Below, piece after piece: positions 34,494 through 45,645 of a DNA stretch of 64,000 bases; position 1 is the stretch's first letter, and the number at the start of each line of letters is the position of its first letter. The position numbers and the translations under genes were made by a program. The stretch is from contig NC_089491.1 in the NCBI RefSeq assembly GCF_036850765.1, positions 130,316,266 through 130,380,265 on the forward strand, in the 5' to 3' direction. This stretch comes from Saccopteryx bilineata. Its lineage: Eukaryota > Chordata > Mammalia > Chiroptera > Emballonuridae. The notes beneath the pieces are model-generated. The model was not told where the DNA came from and ran no database searches. It saw only the letters and a list, made by a program, of their open reading frames with translations.

Positions 34494-35875
34494 TGTTGGG
34501 CAGATAAAATATATTATGCTCACTTTGTTAAAGATGGCATTGCCCATGTGGAAGCCCATCTCCCAGGTGATGATATTAGTTGCCCTTATGCTTGGGATAG
34601 GTGTAATTATATAAATATTAATGTGTGTTGGGGGTGGGCTGTGGGCAGGCAGGATCCTTGTAACCTAGGACTAAGCCTTTCCCACCCTTTTTGATGTGGG
34701 GTGGACTTTGTATCAGAGACTTCCCTATTTTGTATATTGGATTAAAGGGGTTTTGATTTCTGCATTATAAAGTGGGGCAGACCGGGAGCTTGTGCTCTCA
34801 GTTCCTGAGATTATCATTAGAGAAGAGAGCAGAGAGCAGAGAAAGGCCACGTGGAGGAGGGGAGAGGCAGCCAAGATGGCAGAGTGCTGAGAGAGAAGCC
34901 AGTTTGTGCAGAGTTTGTGTAGAGAGAAGGAGATGGGGAACAGAGGAGAATGAGGCTAGTGAGCTAGAAACCTTTGATTCTAGGAAACTCGAATAAGTCA
35001 GTAGCTTTGTGTAAAGCCAGTAGCCAAGGCCACCATCACAGCCACCTGGCCCATACAGGTTCGCATTGGATTCGGACAGTCGGTAAAGAAACAACGGAGC
35101 CAAAGACTGGTGGGCTATCTTCTTTAATTCTAGCTTGCACCCAGCGGGCAAGTAAAAACACACACTGGGCTCCAAAACCCACTCACATTCAGTGCTCACA
35201 AAGCTACTGACTTATCCGAGTTTCCTAGAATCAAAGGTTTCTAGCTCACCAGACCTATTCACCTCTGTTCCCCATCTCCTTCCTTCACTCTGCACAAACT
35301 CTGCACAAACTGGCTTCTCACTCAACACTCCGCCATCTTGGCTGCTTCTCCTGGCCTCCTCCACGTGGCCTCTCTCCCCTCTTCTCTCTGCTCTCTCCTC
35401 TAATGATAATCTCAGGAACCGAGAGAGCAAGCTCCCGTTCTGCCCCTATTTTATAGTGTAGAAATCCAAACCCTTAACCCAATATACAAAATAGGGAAGT
35501 CTCTAATACAAAGTCACTTATCTGGGGCATGATGGGATTGCACCATCCCACATCAAAAAGGGTGGGAAAGGCTTAATCCCAAAACCAAGCCCAGGCTACA
35601 AGGATTCTGCCTGCCCACAGCCCGCCCCCAACACACATTAATATCACCTGGGTGACGGCCTCCACTTGGGCAGCGCCATCTTTAACAAAGTGAACATAAT
35701 ATATTTTATCTGCCCAACACTTTGTGAGCACTGAATGAGTGGGTTTTGGAGCCAAGTGTGTGTTTTTACTTGCCCGTCGGGTGCAAGCTAGGATTAAAGA
35801 TAATGGCCCATCAGTTTTTGGCTCCGTTGTTTCTTTACCGACGGTCCGAATCCAATGCGAACCTGCATGGGCCAG
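34494..35875 (+). mobile_element. ERV LTR A2, split by LTR A3
   Basis: Two pieces, 34494-35009 and 35720-35875, form one type A LTR missing its last ~45 bp. It has TATA sequence near 34767 and 'ggattaaagataatgg' before the 3' end. It ends abruptly at 'catgggccag' and turns into an inverted LTR fragment. Confidence 0.85.
35010..35719 (-). mobile_element. ERV LTR A3, solo, inside A2
   Basis: A complete 710-bp type A LTR in the opposite direction (TGTAAAGCC at the left, …GCCCAACA at the right). The 5-mer ctttg is duplicated at 35005-35009 and 35720-35724, proof of integration into A2. No internal region, so it is a solo LTR left by recombination. Confidence 0.92.
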
Positions 35876-35954
35876 TGTAAAGCCAGGAGCCATGGCCAGG
35901 GCCACCATCACAGCAGCCCGGCTCATGCAGGTTCGCATTGGATTCAGTCAAGGG
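35876..35954 (-). mobile_element. Inverted LTR end fragment (A4)
   Basis: About 70 bp of the type A LTR terminus on the minus strand (TGTAAAGCCAGGAGCC…cgcattgg), then 'attcagtcaaggg'. With the A2 end it makes a hairpin: the segment around 35853-35874 is the reverse complement of about 35921-35942. Confidence 0.75.
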
Positions 35955-36417
35955 TGTGGGGGACAGGCTATAAGCAGGCCAGGTCGTTGTAGCCTAAGGT
36001 TTGGTTTTGGGACTAAGCTTTTCCCCACACCCTTGACTGATTGTATGATCTGGGTGGTGCACTCTCATGAGGAATCCAATTATGCCTTGGATAAGTGACT
36101 TTGTATCAGAGACTTCCTTGTTTGTATATTGGATTAAGGAATTTTGGTTTTCTACACTATAAAGTGGGACAGACCAGGAGCTTGGACACACAGTTCCTGC
36201 TATCACAATTGCAGGGGCTTCCCTGATCCCTTGCCCTTCATGGGAAGAGCTGGTTTTCTGCTTTTCCCTTGTCTTCTTTTGTGGTTTGCCTGTCTTGGTG
36301 AGACACCAATAAATAGGATGGCCCCCCATCCTCTGACTCCGCCATTTCTTTATCGTCTGCCCAAATCCAATGGGAACCTGCATGTGAATGGCCACGATGG
36401 CGGCTCCTGGCCTTACA
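35955..36417 (+). mobile_element. ERV LTR B2
   Basis: A 463-bp type B LTR with TATA box (36158-36163) and AATAAA (36308-36313), starting TGTGGGGGACAGGC and ending CTGGCCTTACA. Its left edge overlaps an inverted repeat: 'cagtcaagggtgtgggg' at 35946-35962 is the reverse complement of a stretch near 36022-36040 inside the same LTR. Confidence 0.82.
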
Positions 36418-36573
36418 GAGAACGAGAGAAAAGCAGGGGGAGGAGCGGAAAGCACCAACTTGCAGTAGTAGTTACTTCTCGTATGTGCCTTGACTGGGCA
36501 AGGCTGGGGTTTTGAACCAGTAACCTCAGCATTCCAAGTCAACGATTTATCCACTGTGCCACCACAGGTCAGG
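36418..36573 (-). repeat. SINE S1, tail lost at LTR B2 junction
   Basis: The rc A-tail is missing; the SINE starts inside its purine tract right after LTR B2, keeps the B box (rc 'ttttgaaccagtaacc') and head ('ccaccacaggtcaggc'). Confidence 0.83.
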
Positions 36574-37390
36574 CAGATTGCCGTAATATGAACTGGCAGA
36601 AGATAGCTGCCCTCTTTGAGTCAGTGGAATAACCCAACATATTACTAGACTTCCCCAGTCCTGGGCAATCAAAAAGGCAGAAGGTGAAGGCATGTTGCTA
36701 TTGGTAACTGCACACCAGCTCTTTCAGCCTCTCTACACAGGAGTTGTTTTTCCTGCACACAGTTTGCAGTTTGAACAAAGATCTTTGCTCGGCTACTGAG
36801 TGGCTGCTAGTGTAACTGCCGAGGCCTATGAGTCATTCTCTAACCTCACCCAGCCGAGAGGCCCAGAGGAACTTGATAGAGTACAGAGGAAGACCTTCTC
36901 TGCTGCCTGACTCAAATCAGAGCAGCATTACTCCAGAGAGAAGCAGAAAAGGGAACACGGACAGATTTTATGCTGAAATTGAGCTAATTCATATTTGGGC
37001 CCTTATCAAATTAAAAATTGCAACAAGAGCATGTGAACCTTCAATAAATATTTTCCTCTGAAACATATCTATGCCAAGAAGTGATTTTAGAATTTATTTC
37101 TAGAGGAAGTATAGCAATGTTGAAGAGTTTAGAGACGTGTTACTCAATCTCGTTGTAACATTAACTTTGAGTTCATATTTTAATAAGCACCTACTCGGTT
37201 TGAGAAAAAGCAGAATTGACCCCAGTGTTTGCAAATTGGGTTTGGGTGCTGTCTCCCTTGTTATATAGCACACAACAAACCACAGGGAAATGTTAGAAGT
37301 TCCACGGTGGCTTCTTCTTTGGACAAATTATGCCTTGAAGTTAGTTAGCTTAAGTTAAGAAGTAATAAACTAGAATGCAAAGGGAGAGAA
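36574..37390. other. Intergenic sequence without recognised feature
   Basis: Includes a 77-codon frame (36828-37061) followed by 'cttcaataaatattttcctc', which looks like a polyadenylation site, but no protein is recognised. It may be an old retrocopy or a chance frame. Confidence 0.3.
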
Positions 37391-37399
37391 AAGAGGAAG

Positions 37400-37855
37400 T
37401 ACTTAAATGCACGTATAAACAAAACCCTCCCTTTGACCAAACTTTAGTCATATTTCTCCAAGCCCTGTTCTGGACTAAGCCTTAATCTTGCCTCCTCCCC
37501 CATCCTTGCCAAACCTGCATAGACCACTGTTGGCAGGAATCCTACCAAATCAGTTTAGAGAAAATCTCTCCCACCCTCCATAACTGATTACTCTAAATAC
37601 CTAACCAAATTCCTCAGTCCCCACCCTTGACATCTGCTCACTCTGATCTCCTTATAGTCATTTCCCATCCACCCTTTGCCTGCATTCCAACTCTACTCCT
37701 TGGCTGTAAATCCCCAGCTGTCTTTATTGTGTTTGGAATCAAGTACAATTTATACTGAGGTCTCTTTTCTCCTACTGCAGTAGTTTCTGAATAAAATCTT
37801 TTCACTGCGTAATTCATGTCTGGCTCTGGTTCTCTGATAATATGCACAACCTGAT
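37400..37855 (+). mobile_element. Probable class I ERV solo LTR
   Basis: A C-rich U3-like stretch, 'ggctgtaaatccccagctgt' in the TATA position, and 'tttctgaataaaatcttttc' with its AATAAA, followed by a short U5-like end. Arrangement and base composition fit an ERV1 LTR. The boundaries are uncertain and no TSD was found. Confidence 0.5.
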
Positions 37856-37901
37856 TCATATATACACAAAGTTCTGATGTTTAAAATACTATATGGTCTC
37901 T

Positions 37902-38056
37902 GCCTGACCTGTAGTGGAACCCTGAGGTTGCTAGTTCGAAACCCCGGGCTTGCCTGATTGACGCATATATGGGAGTTGATACTTCCTGCTCTTCCACCCT
38001 TCTCTCTCTCTCTTTCTCTCTCCTCTCTGAAATGAATAAATAAAATCTTTTAAAAA
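37902..38056 (+). repeat. SINE S1 with A-box deletion
   Basis: The head goes from 'cctgacctgtagtgg' straight to 'aaccctgaggttgctagttc', missing about 35 bp that include most of the A box. The rest of the SINE is normal. Confidence 0.85.
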
Positions 38057-38355
38057 ATTTAAATACTATATGGTCTCAATATCCTTACAATAATGATAGA
38101 ATAGAAATTAGTGCAAGTTTTAAGACGGTAATTGTACACTCTAGATTTGAAATCTTGAAAACATTCATACCTTATTACCCAGTAATTCTCTTTCTAGGAA
38201 TCAATCCCACTAAATATGAAATATGTTTTAGTATAAAGATATCCACAGGAGCATTATTTATAATAAATAAAAACTGAATATACAATAATAATTTGTTATG
38301 TAAATAATCATGCATTAATTTGGGGAAGCATTGTGTGACCCTCAAAATGGTTATG

Positions 38356-38516
38356 AGCCCTGGCTGGATACATTGGTTAGTTAGAGCATCATCCAAATAC
38401 ACAAAAGTTGTGGGTTTGATACCCAGTCAGGACACATACAGGAACAGGTTGGTATTTCTGTCTTTCTCTCTCTCCCTTCCTCCCTCTCTAAAAATCAATC
38501 AATAAATAAATTTTTA
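38356..38516 (+). repeat. SINE S4
   Basis: Head 'agccctggctggatacattg', 'gggtttgatacccagtcagg', CT tract and 'aatcaatcaataaataaatt' tail. Confidence 0.88.
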
Positions 38517-38789
38517 ATAGTTATGAAGTGTCCAAAAACATACTTATAAAATGGTGATAAGTAAAGAAAAAAATCAGGATACAAAATCTCATAAAATTAT
38601 GCCCTCGTTTAACAAACAAATCTTGCATGTGTGAAATAATTTGCATCAAAGTCCATTGTGAATCTAGAGCAATAATTTTTATGGTGACAAGATCTATTTT
38701 TTCTAAGAATTAGCTTATCTAAATGTAATGCCATAATATATGAACATTTTCTAAGTTAAATGTAGTCTCAGTTGTACCTGTAAAATGTG

Positions 38790-39382
38790 CATATGGGGGG
38801 TTGGCTCACGACAGTCTCGACATACGACACTTCGATTTTATGACGCTCACTTTCATAAAAACTTTAAAAAATTCTTGAAGAAGGTAGAGAAGCCTGCAAC
38901 AGATCCTATACTACATCAACTGCTTCTCAAGATGAAACACCTGTGGTATAGGTAGAATCATCTCCAGCGTCTCCTGCATGTTCCTTAGGAATCCTGATTC
39001 ACCTGACCCAGTATCTCCAGCACCTTCTGCAGGTTCTCCTGCCTCTCCAGCTTCCTCCTCCAAATAGGTCACTCTCTCCCAGTTTGCAATGCCCCTTCCA
39101 GTGTGCAAGCCAACCACAGGAATAAAGGTTAGGGATTTTATTCACATTCATTTTTTTGTCATTTTTTTCTGTTACTACAATACATCATACAGTACAGTAC
39201 AGTATATTTTTGTCCTTTTTCTGTGGCTTAGTTGTGTTTTTATGTTCTAGATTAAGATTTTACAACAGTGTTAGGATAGGTAAGTGACTTAGGCTAGGGT
39301 GTATTTTTACTTACACCAAAATTCAGGTAAATGTCACTGTCGTAAGAACAGAACTGTATTGTAACCGGAGGACTGCCTGTAT
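38790..39382. mobile_element. Tigger-like (pogo) remnant
   Basis: The right end reads '…aaccggaggactgcctgta', the reverse of a Tigger-type terminus. The centre has 'cagtacagtacagtatattt', common in that family. The left end is less clear. A minus-strand frame of 68 codons (39117-38911) has no catalytic motif. Classification from termini only. Confidence 0.5.
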
Positions 39383-39449
39383 TTACAACTAGGGTGATTA
39401 CAAGGAAACAATAATAATAATAGTTACAATGTATAGTAATTCCTGTGTT

Positions 39450-39612
39450 AAGGCTCTTTCTAAGATTTTTCTTACAAGTAGTTTATCTGTCCGATGAGGA
39501 GGTACTATCATTATCCCAGTTTTACAGCTAAGGAAGCATAGCCCAGAGAAGTAAAGAGCCCAAAGTCATACAGCCACTATGTAGGACTTGATTTGAATCC
39601 AGACAACTTAAA
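39450..39612 (-). repeat. MIR SINE
   Basis: Core-like 'ttatcccagttttacagcta' and 'agtcatacagccactatgta' blocks characteristic of MIR. Old and diverged. Confidence 0.75.
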
Positions 39613-39667
39613 GAACTTGTGCTCTTCATGATGAGAAACCAGATTTGCAATCAGAAAGACCCTATGT

Positions 39668-40018
39668 TGCCTCCCAGGTGGTGGTGCAGTGCATAGAGCG
39701 TCAGCCTGGGATGCTGAGGAACCAGGTTCAAAATCTCAAGGTCGCCATCTTGAGCACAGGCTCACTAGTTTACATATGGGATCACCAGCTTAAGTGTGGG
39801 GTCGCTGGCTTGAGCATGGGATCATAGACATGACCCCATGGTCACTGGATTGAACAAGGGCTCACTGGCTAGGCTTAGCCACCACCACCACCCCGCCCCC
39901 ATTCAAGGCACACATGAGAAAGCAATCAATGAACATCTAAGGTGCCTCAACAAAGAATTGATGTTTCTCATCTCTCTCTCTCTCTCTCTCTCTCGTTCAA
40001 AAAAAAAGAAAAAGAAAG
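39668..40018 (+). repeat. SINE S2
   Basis: The head has changed to 'ctcccaggtggtggtgcagt'. Repeated 'gcttgagcatgggatcatag' blocks, a run of (cca)n, a (ct)n tract and an A-rich tail follow. Confidence 0.87.
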
Positions 40019-41194
40019 ACATTATGTTCACATCTTACTCGTGTCATGCTCTTGGCCAAATTCTTTATATCCTTCTCTTGTCTTAGTATTGTCTTCTATA
40101 GAGATAATAAAAAAAATCTCACACAGCTATGGTGAGAGCATAGTGAGATAATAAACATGAAAAAAAAAAATCCTAGCTTGGTGCTTGTCATCGCTGCTGC
40201 CAACTAACCTAAACTAACATGTCCGCCAGAGTCAGGTTCCTTTCATAAAATGGGTAGCCTTATGCAGGAGGAGCTCCTTAGTCAAAGGCTGTTTTCCTCT
40301 CCCCCAAAACCTCAACACTTGATGGTATGCTACTCTGAAAGAAAGTCTGGGACAAATGTTGCTGATTGTCTAAACATTCATTAGCAAATAGTTACAAGAA
40401 CAGTCCTGCTCTCCTTCCATACTCTGACCACACAACTGCACAAAAGCTCACTTGAAATGCATTCTGAAGTTAGGACTGGCCAGGTCTGAAGTCAGGTCAA
40501 GGTCAAGGTAGAGGACAGGGGCCTCTGTGACAGGCCACTTCATTCCACATTAATGCAGTGGCAGGAGGGCGTGGTCAATCTTCCTACAAACTATTCATCT
40601 TGAATACTGCTCAATTTGCCAGGAAGTTATTCTTGAACATTTTCTAATCTGATTAACAAACTCCCTGGTGTCAATTTCCATAGCCTTACCCAGAGTGCTA
40701 AAATCATCTTTGGAGTGTGGATTTCTGATTAGAGTACTTTAGAGCTAACTAACTGTTCATAGGCTATGAATTAGAGTTAACTGATATACACTGGCATACA
40801 TAAAACTGGCTTATCTCAAGTTATTGTGTGAAGTATTATCACACAGACAATATAAGAGTGATATGTTTGTGTTTGGTTGACAAATATATTGATATATTAT
40901 AGTCTTTCTCCCTTTTTGGATTCTTTATCTTTGCCCATTCCCACCCATTCATCTTCATACTCAATGTTGTAGGTAACTAGAGCCTATTTGAAACCTAAAT
41001 ATTTATAGAGTCTAATCAGAGAGGGATATGTAGGGGTATAAAGAATTATACATCAACTCACCCCCCAAGAAATAAGAAAACTCATCATGTATTTAAAAAG
41101 ACATATCTAGGTTAAGTTATGATGTTAACTAGATATCCCAACCACTGTATGCTGATATGAGTAAAAAAAAAATTTTTTTTAACCATTTTGCAAG
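40019..41194. other. Intergenic sequence upstream of GLIPR1
   Basis: No exon, CpG island or repeat recognised. Distal regulatory elements of GLIPR1 could lie here, but nothing marks them. Confidence 0.4.
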
Positions 41195-41540
41195 AGCCTG
41201 ACCAGGCGGTGGCGCAGTGGATAGAGCGTCGGATTGGGATGTGGAGGACCTAGGTTCAAGACCTCGAGGTCGCCAGCTTGAGCGCAGGCTCATCTGGCTT
41301 GAGCAAAAAGCTCACCAGCTTGGACCCAAGGTTGCTGGCTCGAGCAAAGGATTGCTCAGTCTGCTGAAGGCCCGTGGTCAAGACACATATGAGAAAGCAA
41401 TCAATGAACAACTAAGGTGTCGCAACAAAAAACTGATGATTGATGCTTCTCATCTCTCTATGTTCCTGTCTGTCTGTCCCTATTTATCCCTCTCTCTGAC
41501 TCTCTCTCTCTGTCCTTGTAAAAAAAAGAAAAGAAAAGAA
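41195..41540 (+). repeat. SINE S2, young
   Basis: Close to the apparent consensus: 'gcctgaccaggcggtggcg', A and B boxes, 'gcaatcaatgaacaactaag' block, CT/GT tract and an A-rich tail with (aaaag)n. Confidence 0.92.
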
Positions 41541-41639
41541 AAAGCATTTTGCAAGACATTTCTGGAAGTAAGAGATATGTTTTTATTTAACCAGCAGAAT
41601 TTCTGTAAAAATTGAAACTGTTATTTCTGGCAATTTCCT

Positions 41640-41918
41640 AGAATATCCCCCAACTCAAATGCACATCTGACTCAGCCTCATAAGTATCTGTGTAGTAATA
41701 GGTGCTGTGTCACTGAGAACCACTGAAAACAAAAGGGTAAAAGGAACAAACCATATATGGAGAAATCCAGATCTTCAAACCCGTTGTCACTCCTGTTCTA
41801 CTTTCTGATTTCTCCGAGTTGAAGTGGGCTGTGCTTTGTAAAACGGAGGAGCACACTCTCAGAATCTGCCGCGGCTCTGCCTCCCAGCCTCCCGGGATCC
41901 CTGCCAGACAGACCAAGC
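41640..41918 (+). promoter_or_regulatory. GLIPR1: GLIPR1 proximal promoter and 5' UTR (putative)
   Basis: About 280 bp between the last SINE and the GLIPR1 start codon, repeat-free and rising in GC toward the ATG (…ccgcggctctgcctcccagc…). 'accatatatgg' at 41751-41761 is the only TATA/CArG-like motif and lies 158 bp before the ATG. No transcription start can be assigned from sequence. Confidence 0.4.
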
Positions 41919-42095
41919 ATGCCAGGGATCACACTTGCTGTAACAGCCTGGATGCTTTCTGTAGCCTCCAGTTATACACATTCAGTAAATAGTTTGCCAG
42001 ATATCGACAATGAAGCATTTATCAAAGACTGTGTTCACTTTCATAACAAGTTCCGATCAGAGGTGAAGCCGGCAGCCAGTGATATGCTATACATG
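41919..42095 (+). CDS. GLIPR1: GLIPR1 exon 1: signal peptide and start of CAP domain
   Basis: Encodes residues 1-59. A signal peptide (MPGITLAVTAWMLSVASS) is followed by …LPDIDNEAFIKDCVHFHNKFRSEVKP…SDMLYM, the first CAP helix. These blocks match mammalian GLIPR1 closely. The start has A at -3, and no nearer upstream in-frame ATG was seen. The donor is g|gtaagg at 42096, phase 0. GLIPR1 is a glioma-pathogenesis-related, p53-responsive CAP protein. It is delivered to the secretory route and, in its complete form, anchored by a C-terminal helix. Confidence 0.95.
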
Positions 42096-42439
42096 GTAAG
42101 GAAAACATCCGTGTTTGTGGCATGTCTGTCAAAATCAACTGTGTACCGATTTTGGAGGCAAATGGTTGGGAACCCTGAATGTTTGTTTCTTTTAATTTTT
42201 TTATTTTTTTCATTGTGATTAATATACTCAGTAAATTTGCCATCTGTGATCAAAGCTCAGCCTAGCTTTATCAACAACTCAGCAAATATATTTCATTTCT
42301 CATTTTGGACTCTTCTATGGTTACAAATAGATTTCACTTCTCTTTTTTGTCGTTTACTTCTCATTTAATTTTTTGTGGGTGTTTTCTTTGTGGTTGTCCG
42401 TTTTGTCTCTGAGTTCACTTTTTTGTTGCTGCCAGCAGA

Positions 42440-42560
42440 GTCCTGCCTTCCTCAGGAAGATGGGGTTTTGATTCACTCAGGCTTGGGCTTGAACCCCAGC
42501 TCTGCGGCTCTCAGTGGGTTTTTAACCTTTCTGAGCTTCTTGGGATATAAGGTATTGTAG
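42440..42560 (+). repeat. MIR-like fragment
   Basis: The 'gggcttgaaccccagctctg' and 'ttttaacctttctgagcttc' blocks resemble MIR. Short and diverged, in GLIPR1 intron 1. Confidence 0.55.
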
Positions 42561-42770
42561 TCATTGAATTTTATAAAACACGTGAAACAGCACATCCAGG
42601 TTATTCCTCACTTTTCAATAGTTCTCTTCATGTCACTCTGCGTTTATGAAAGACCTACATTCCTACCTGTTTTCTCCAACTGAAAGAAACCTGAAAAGAA
42701 TCCTCGCTTTTATGGGAGAAAAGATGAAAAGGAAACATAGCGTTCAGTGTTTGTTTTGCAGCCCTTAAAG

Positions 42771-43188
42771 TAAAGTGACCAATCGTCCTCCTTTAGGGAG
42801 GACAGTCCTTCTTTTGGAAGTTCCATCCTCCCTGAAAAGTGTCCTCCTACATGTCCTCCTTTTTGATATTAGAAGACTAATCTGTGCATGTCCCTATTTG
42901 ATCGATGCAGAGTCGATCCACTGCGTGTGAGGTGCCATATTTGTATTTGACATGACGATTCGTCAAGGATCAGTATCTAAATGAGTACTTTTTTCTTACA
43001 AATATTATTAAAAATTAATAGGCATGTAAGTTTAATTACAATATAAAATATTAAAAATGTTTTATTATGCATTTATCATATTATAGTGTATTATAGTTAT
43101 TGCAATGAAAAAATATTTTTTTATTTACGATATTTTTTTCTTCAATATATTTTTGTCCTTTTCTTTGTAAAAAAAGTTGGTCACTTTA
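42771..43188. mobile_element. Unclassified 418-bp TIR element
   Basis: Perfect 12-bp terminal inverted repeats (TAAAGTGACCAA / TTGGTCACTTTA), flanked by an exact 7-bp direct repeat cttaaag (42764-42770 and 43189-43195). The left third is rich in 'gtcctcct' and 'aggaggac'-type motifs in both orientations; the right two thirds are very AT-rich. No coding frame. The superfamily is not clear from the termini: a 7-8 bp duplication points to hAT, but the TIR does not start with CAG. Confidence 0.7.
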
Positions 43189-43669
43189 CTTAAAGAGGCA
43201 GCATGTGCCCTGAGCACCGGAGCGCCCCGCGTGACTCCTCCGAGGAACTGCACTCCCCATCTCAGCATCCAGCCGCCATGGTAGGACCTGTGTATCTGAG
43301 CATCTGGGCCTTATTTTGATTTATTTTCTGCTTCTGTTAGCAAGATGTGTCCTCAGGTAATAGCTTTTCCTATTTACACTATTTTGGCTTACTGAAGGTT
43401 TTATAGGTTGGCTCTACTTTCTGAGAGCGAGGGAAACCTGTAATGGATTTTCAGTGAAATGTTGGTCTGTGTCAATCACTTAGATACTAAATCTTGACAC
43501 TACATGATCATGTTTCCTACTAGCCCTAGAAGACCATACTTATCTAGAAACCCATGGTTCCTTCTCTATTCTTGTCATCACACCTCATTCCCCATTCAAA
43601 TTCCCAATTTGGACACTCCAATTTATTGTTGAATTACCGGGTCCTGTTTTTTTGGTTTGGGTTTTGTTT

Positions 43670-43848
43670 TTTAAGATTTTAGTTATTAATTTTAGAAAGA
43701 GGAGAGAGAAGGGAGGGAGGAGCGATAAGCATTGACTCGTAGTACTTGCTTCTCGAATGTGCCTTCACCCAAAAAGCCTGTGGGTTTTGAACCAGCAATC
43801 TCAGCATTCCAAGTAGAGTCTTTATCCACTGCGACACCATAGGTCAAG
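43670..43848 (-). repeat. SINE S1
   Basis: It sits just upstream of GLIPR1 exon 2, its head end about 50 bp from the acceptor. The B-box region (rc 'gttttgaaccagcaatc') is intact. Confidence 0.87.
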
Positions 43849-43896
43849 CCAGTTCCATTCTTCACCCTCTTATTGTTTAATGTTTATTTTTTTCAG

Positions 43897-44142
43897 ACTT
43901 GGGACCCAGTACTAGCCCAAACTGCAAAAACATGGGCTAGAAATTGTTGGTTTGAACATAACAAAGAGCTTCATCACCCCCACAAGTTGCACCCAAATTT
44001 CACCTCGCTGGGAGAAAACATCTGGACTGGGTCTCTCCCCATATTTTCTGTGTCTTCAGCCATCACAAATTGGTACAGTGAAATTCAATACTATGACTTC
44101 AAGACTCGGAATTGCAACAATGTCTGTGGCCATTACACTCAG
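43897..44142 (+). CDS. GLIPR1: GLIPR1 exon 2: core of the CAP domain
   Basis: Residues 60-141, phase 0 at both ends (tttttttcag acceptor, gtaagg donor). It begins TWDPVLAQTAKTWA and carries most of the CAP cavity: candidate metal/ligand residues H80, E99 (in SLGENIW), E121 (in NWYSEI) and H138 (in CGHYTQ). Relative to the usual GLIPR1 sequence the stretch NKELHHPHKLHP is His-rich (four His in seven residues). All four expected cavity residues are present, so the fold should be functional. An open frame reading on past the donor to 44211 is intron. Confidence 0.95.
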
Positions 44143-44332
44143 GTAAGGATCTACTTTATATTTTCTGGAAACCACCTTTTCATGGGTGAGGAGTGTAGGG
44201 GCCCTGAATAGGAACATAGAACAGGGGCAGAGTTCAGTGCCCTGAGGCAAAGGCCACAGTGGCTTTACTGACAAAAGTACTGAACGCACTACTGTGCTGA
44301 ATGCAGCACGATAGGGAGAGAATTAGCAATTC

Positions 44333-44507
44333 TTTTTTTTTAAGATTTTATTTATTCATTATAGAGAGGGGAGAGAGAGGGGGGCGGAGGAGAAGAAAGC
44401 ATCAACTCCCATATGTGCCTTGACCAGGCAAGCCCAGGGTTTTGAACCGGCAACCTCGGTGTTTCCAGGTTGATGCTTTTATCCTCTGCACCACCACAGG
44501 TCAGGCC
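44333..44507 (-). repeat. SINE S1 with 15-bp TSD
   Basis: The 15-mer agaattagcaattct lies just to the left (ending about 44332) and again at about 44510-44524. S1 in canonical form, inserted in GLIPR1 intron 2. Confidence 0.92.
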
Positions 44508-44888
44508 AAGAATTAGCAATTCTGATTAATCAGTATGTGGGGACATTTGAGCTACTTCACTTGCCCTTCAACCTGCTCTAAGGAAGTTTCCCTTCCTGAC
44601 ATCCACATTCTCTTCTCCTCATTTTTGTTCCTGCTTCTATTTTTTATGTATCAATAAACACCCATAAGGACTGGGGGTCAAGGCTGTCTCATAAAACTTA
44701 TATAAGGAATTGTAAAGCAGTCTACCTTAGATCCATCCATGCATGCCATGTGGTCTCTGAGTAGTCATTGTCTCCAAAACAGAGGAGAATACTGGGAACC
44801 TAGTGTTAAGAAAATATACGGAAAGCTAGTACATCTATAAATATGAGAGTTGGGGTTATAGGTTTTCTCTTAAAAATAAATAAATGGA

Positions 44889-45207
44889 GCCTGACTGGTG
44901 ATGGTGCAGTGGATAGAGTGTCTACTAGAGACACTGAGGTCCCATGTTTGAAACCCCGACATCACCAGCTTGAGCACAGGCTTGCCTGTTTGAATGTGAG
45001 ATCATCAGAATGATCCCATGGTTGCTGGCTTGAGCCCAAAGGTCGCTCACGTGAGCAAGAGATCACTGGCTCAGCCAGAGCCTCCCGGGTCAAGGCACAT
45101 ATGAGAAACAACCAATGAACAACTAAAGTGACACATCTACAAGTTGATGCATCTCACCTCTCTCCCTTCCTGTTTCTCACACACACACTCAAAAATAATG
45201 ATAATAA
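44889..45207 (+). repeat. SINE S2, first of a tandem pair
   Basis: Head 'agcctgactggtgatggtgc', block order normal, tail (ca)n then (aataatgat). The next S2 starts immediately in its A-rich tail. Confidence 0.88.
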
Positions 45208-45645
45208 GCCTGACCAGGTAGTGGCGCAGTAGAAGGAGCATCAGACTGGAATGTGCAAGACTCAGGTTCAAAACCTCAAGGTTGCCGGCTTGAGCACAGG
45301 CTCACCAGCTTGAGTGCGAGGGTTGCTGGCTTGAGCAAGGGATCATAGACATGACCCAATGGTCACTGGCTTGAGCCCAAAGGTCCCTGGCTTGAAGCCC
45401 AGGGTCTCTGGTTTAAGCCCATGGTTGTTGGCTTGAGCAAGGGGTCACTCTTTCTGTTGTAACCTCCCAGTCAAGGCACATATGAGAAAGCAATCAATGA
45501 ACAACTAAGGTGTCGCAACGAAGAATTGATACTTCTCATCTCTCTCCCTTCCTGTCTGTCTGTCCCATCTGTCCCTCTCTGACTCTCTCTCTCTCTCTGT
45601 CTCTGTCAAAATAATAATAATAATAATAATAGTAATAAAATAAAT
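45208..45645 (+). repeat. SINE S2, second of a tandem pair
   Basis: A long variant with extra 'ggtcactggcttgagcccaa'-type blocks and a (ataataat)n tail. Insertion into the A-rich tail of an earlier SINE is a common site choice. Confidence 0.9.
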
